This document shows positions 5,161 through 5,347 of a stretch of DNA of 5,347 nucleotides, piece by piece; position 1 is the stretch's first letter, and the number at the start of each line of letters is the position of its first letter. The notes beneath the pieces were generated by a model. It did not search any database. It was not told where the DNA came from and worked only from the letters and a program-made list of their open reading frames with translations. Where the stretch lies: contig CAMIMK010000239.1 of assembly GCA_946221765.1 (NCBI GenBank), forward strand, positions 1 to 5,347, written 5' to 3'. The DNA is from an uncultured Rhodovulum sp. (GTDB taxonomy: Bacteria > Pseudomonadota > Alphaproteobacteria > Rhodobacterales > Rhodobacteraceae). The position numbers and the translations under genes are program-made.

Positions 5161-5347
5161 ATGCCCGATCCCATGACTGGCCCCATGACTGGCCAACGCG
5201 ACCAGACCGAGAACCGACCTGCGGAGGCCCCGGCGACGGCCGGGGTCATCCCCCATGTCGCCATGCACGGCCGCGCCGCGGAGGCGGCCGATTTCTACAT
5301 CAGGGCCTTCGGGGCGCTGGACCGGGGCCGGCTGCCGCTCGACGACG
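5161..5347 (+). CDS. VOC-superfamily protein, PhnB-like (C-terminus missing)
   Basis: The frame is open for 62 codons from the ATG at 5161 to the right edge, with no stop seen. After a 28-residue low-complexity N-terminus, residues 29-50 (VIPHVAMHGRAAEAADFYIRAF) followed by GA match the first beta-alpha unit of PhnB-like VOC (glyoxalase/dioxygenase fold) proteins, which typically begin with a P-[HY]-[LV] strand and an A-x-x-FY-x-x-AFGA helix. Most of the domain, including the residues that would reveal metal binding or activity, lies outside the window. The start at 5161 is chosen because GGAG (5148-5151) lies nine bases before it; later in-frame ATGs at 5173 and 5185 lack a ribosome site. 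It is 27 bases after the DUF1428 stop and probably belongs to the TetR-controlled operon. Confidence 0.85.
   Translation, partial: MPDPMTGPMTGQRDQTENRPAEAPATAGVIPHVAMHGRAAEAADFYIRAFGALDRGRLPLDD
5170..5193 (+). repeat. Tandem 12-bp duplication in the VOC gene N-terminus
   Basis: CCCATGACTGGC occurs twice in direct, perfect tandem (5170-5181 and 5182-5193), adding PMTG-PMTG to the predicted N-terminus in frame. Each copy carries an ATG. It looks like a recent slippage duplication in a poorly constrained extension before the VOC domain. Confidence 0.85.

Noticed and set aside
4723..5268. Minus-strand 181-codon open frame opposite DUF1428 and the VOC start.
   Set aside because: It lies antisense to a full-length DUF1428 protein and has a His/Gly/Arg-rich product without family features.

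Overview
This 5.3 kb window is very GC-rich chromosomal DNA (roughly 70% by eye) with strong G/C bias at third codon positions. The protein styles suggest an alphaproteobacterium, most likely Rhodobacterales: an IBA57-like YgfZ, a single-chain half-size ABC exporter, a class V aminotransferase with a RIGHMGHVNPP C-terminus, and a TetR/DUF1428/VOC cluster. The taxonomic call is inference. I see no rRNA, tRNA, CRISPR array, insertion sequence or phage gene.

Left part (1-2593), minus strand. A half-size ABC exporter (2593-845) is followed after 61 nt by a YgfZ/CAF17-type folate-binding Fe-S protein (783 to the left edge, C-terminus cut off). They probably form one transcription unit reading leftwards.

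Middle (2594-3949). A 174-bp divergent intergenic region holds several GC-rich inverted repeats. It separates the ABC gene from a rightward, complete class V PLP-dependent aminotransferase of the alanine/serine-glyoxylate aminotransferase superfamily (2768-3949). The latter has a good Shine-Dalgarno sequence and several non-consensus residues near the cofactor site.

Right part (3950-5347), plus strand. A 186-bp gap contains a GACCGG hexamer repeat, a strong hairpin with no T-tract, and a compact promoter whose spacer holds a TetR-type inverted repeat (ATACC-N8-GGTAT). This drives a GTG-started TetR/AcrR-family regulator (4136-4783). Its stop overlaps the start of a DUF1428 (E. coli YbaA-like) gene (4780-5133) as ATGA. 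A PhnB-like VOC (glyoxalase-fold) gene begins 27 nt later and runs off the right edge. The three genes look like a self-repressed operon of a regulator plus two small proteins of unknown substrate. This is the most interesting unit here; its inducer and chemistry are unknown.

Several very long open frames lie antisense to the real genes (for example 1026 codons on the plus strand from 869). They are by-products of high GC at third positions and are not annotated as genes.
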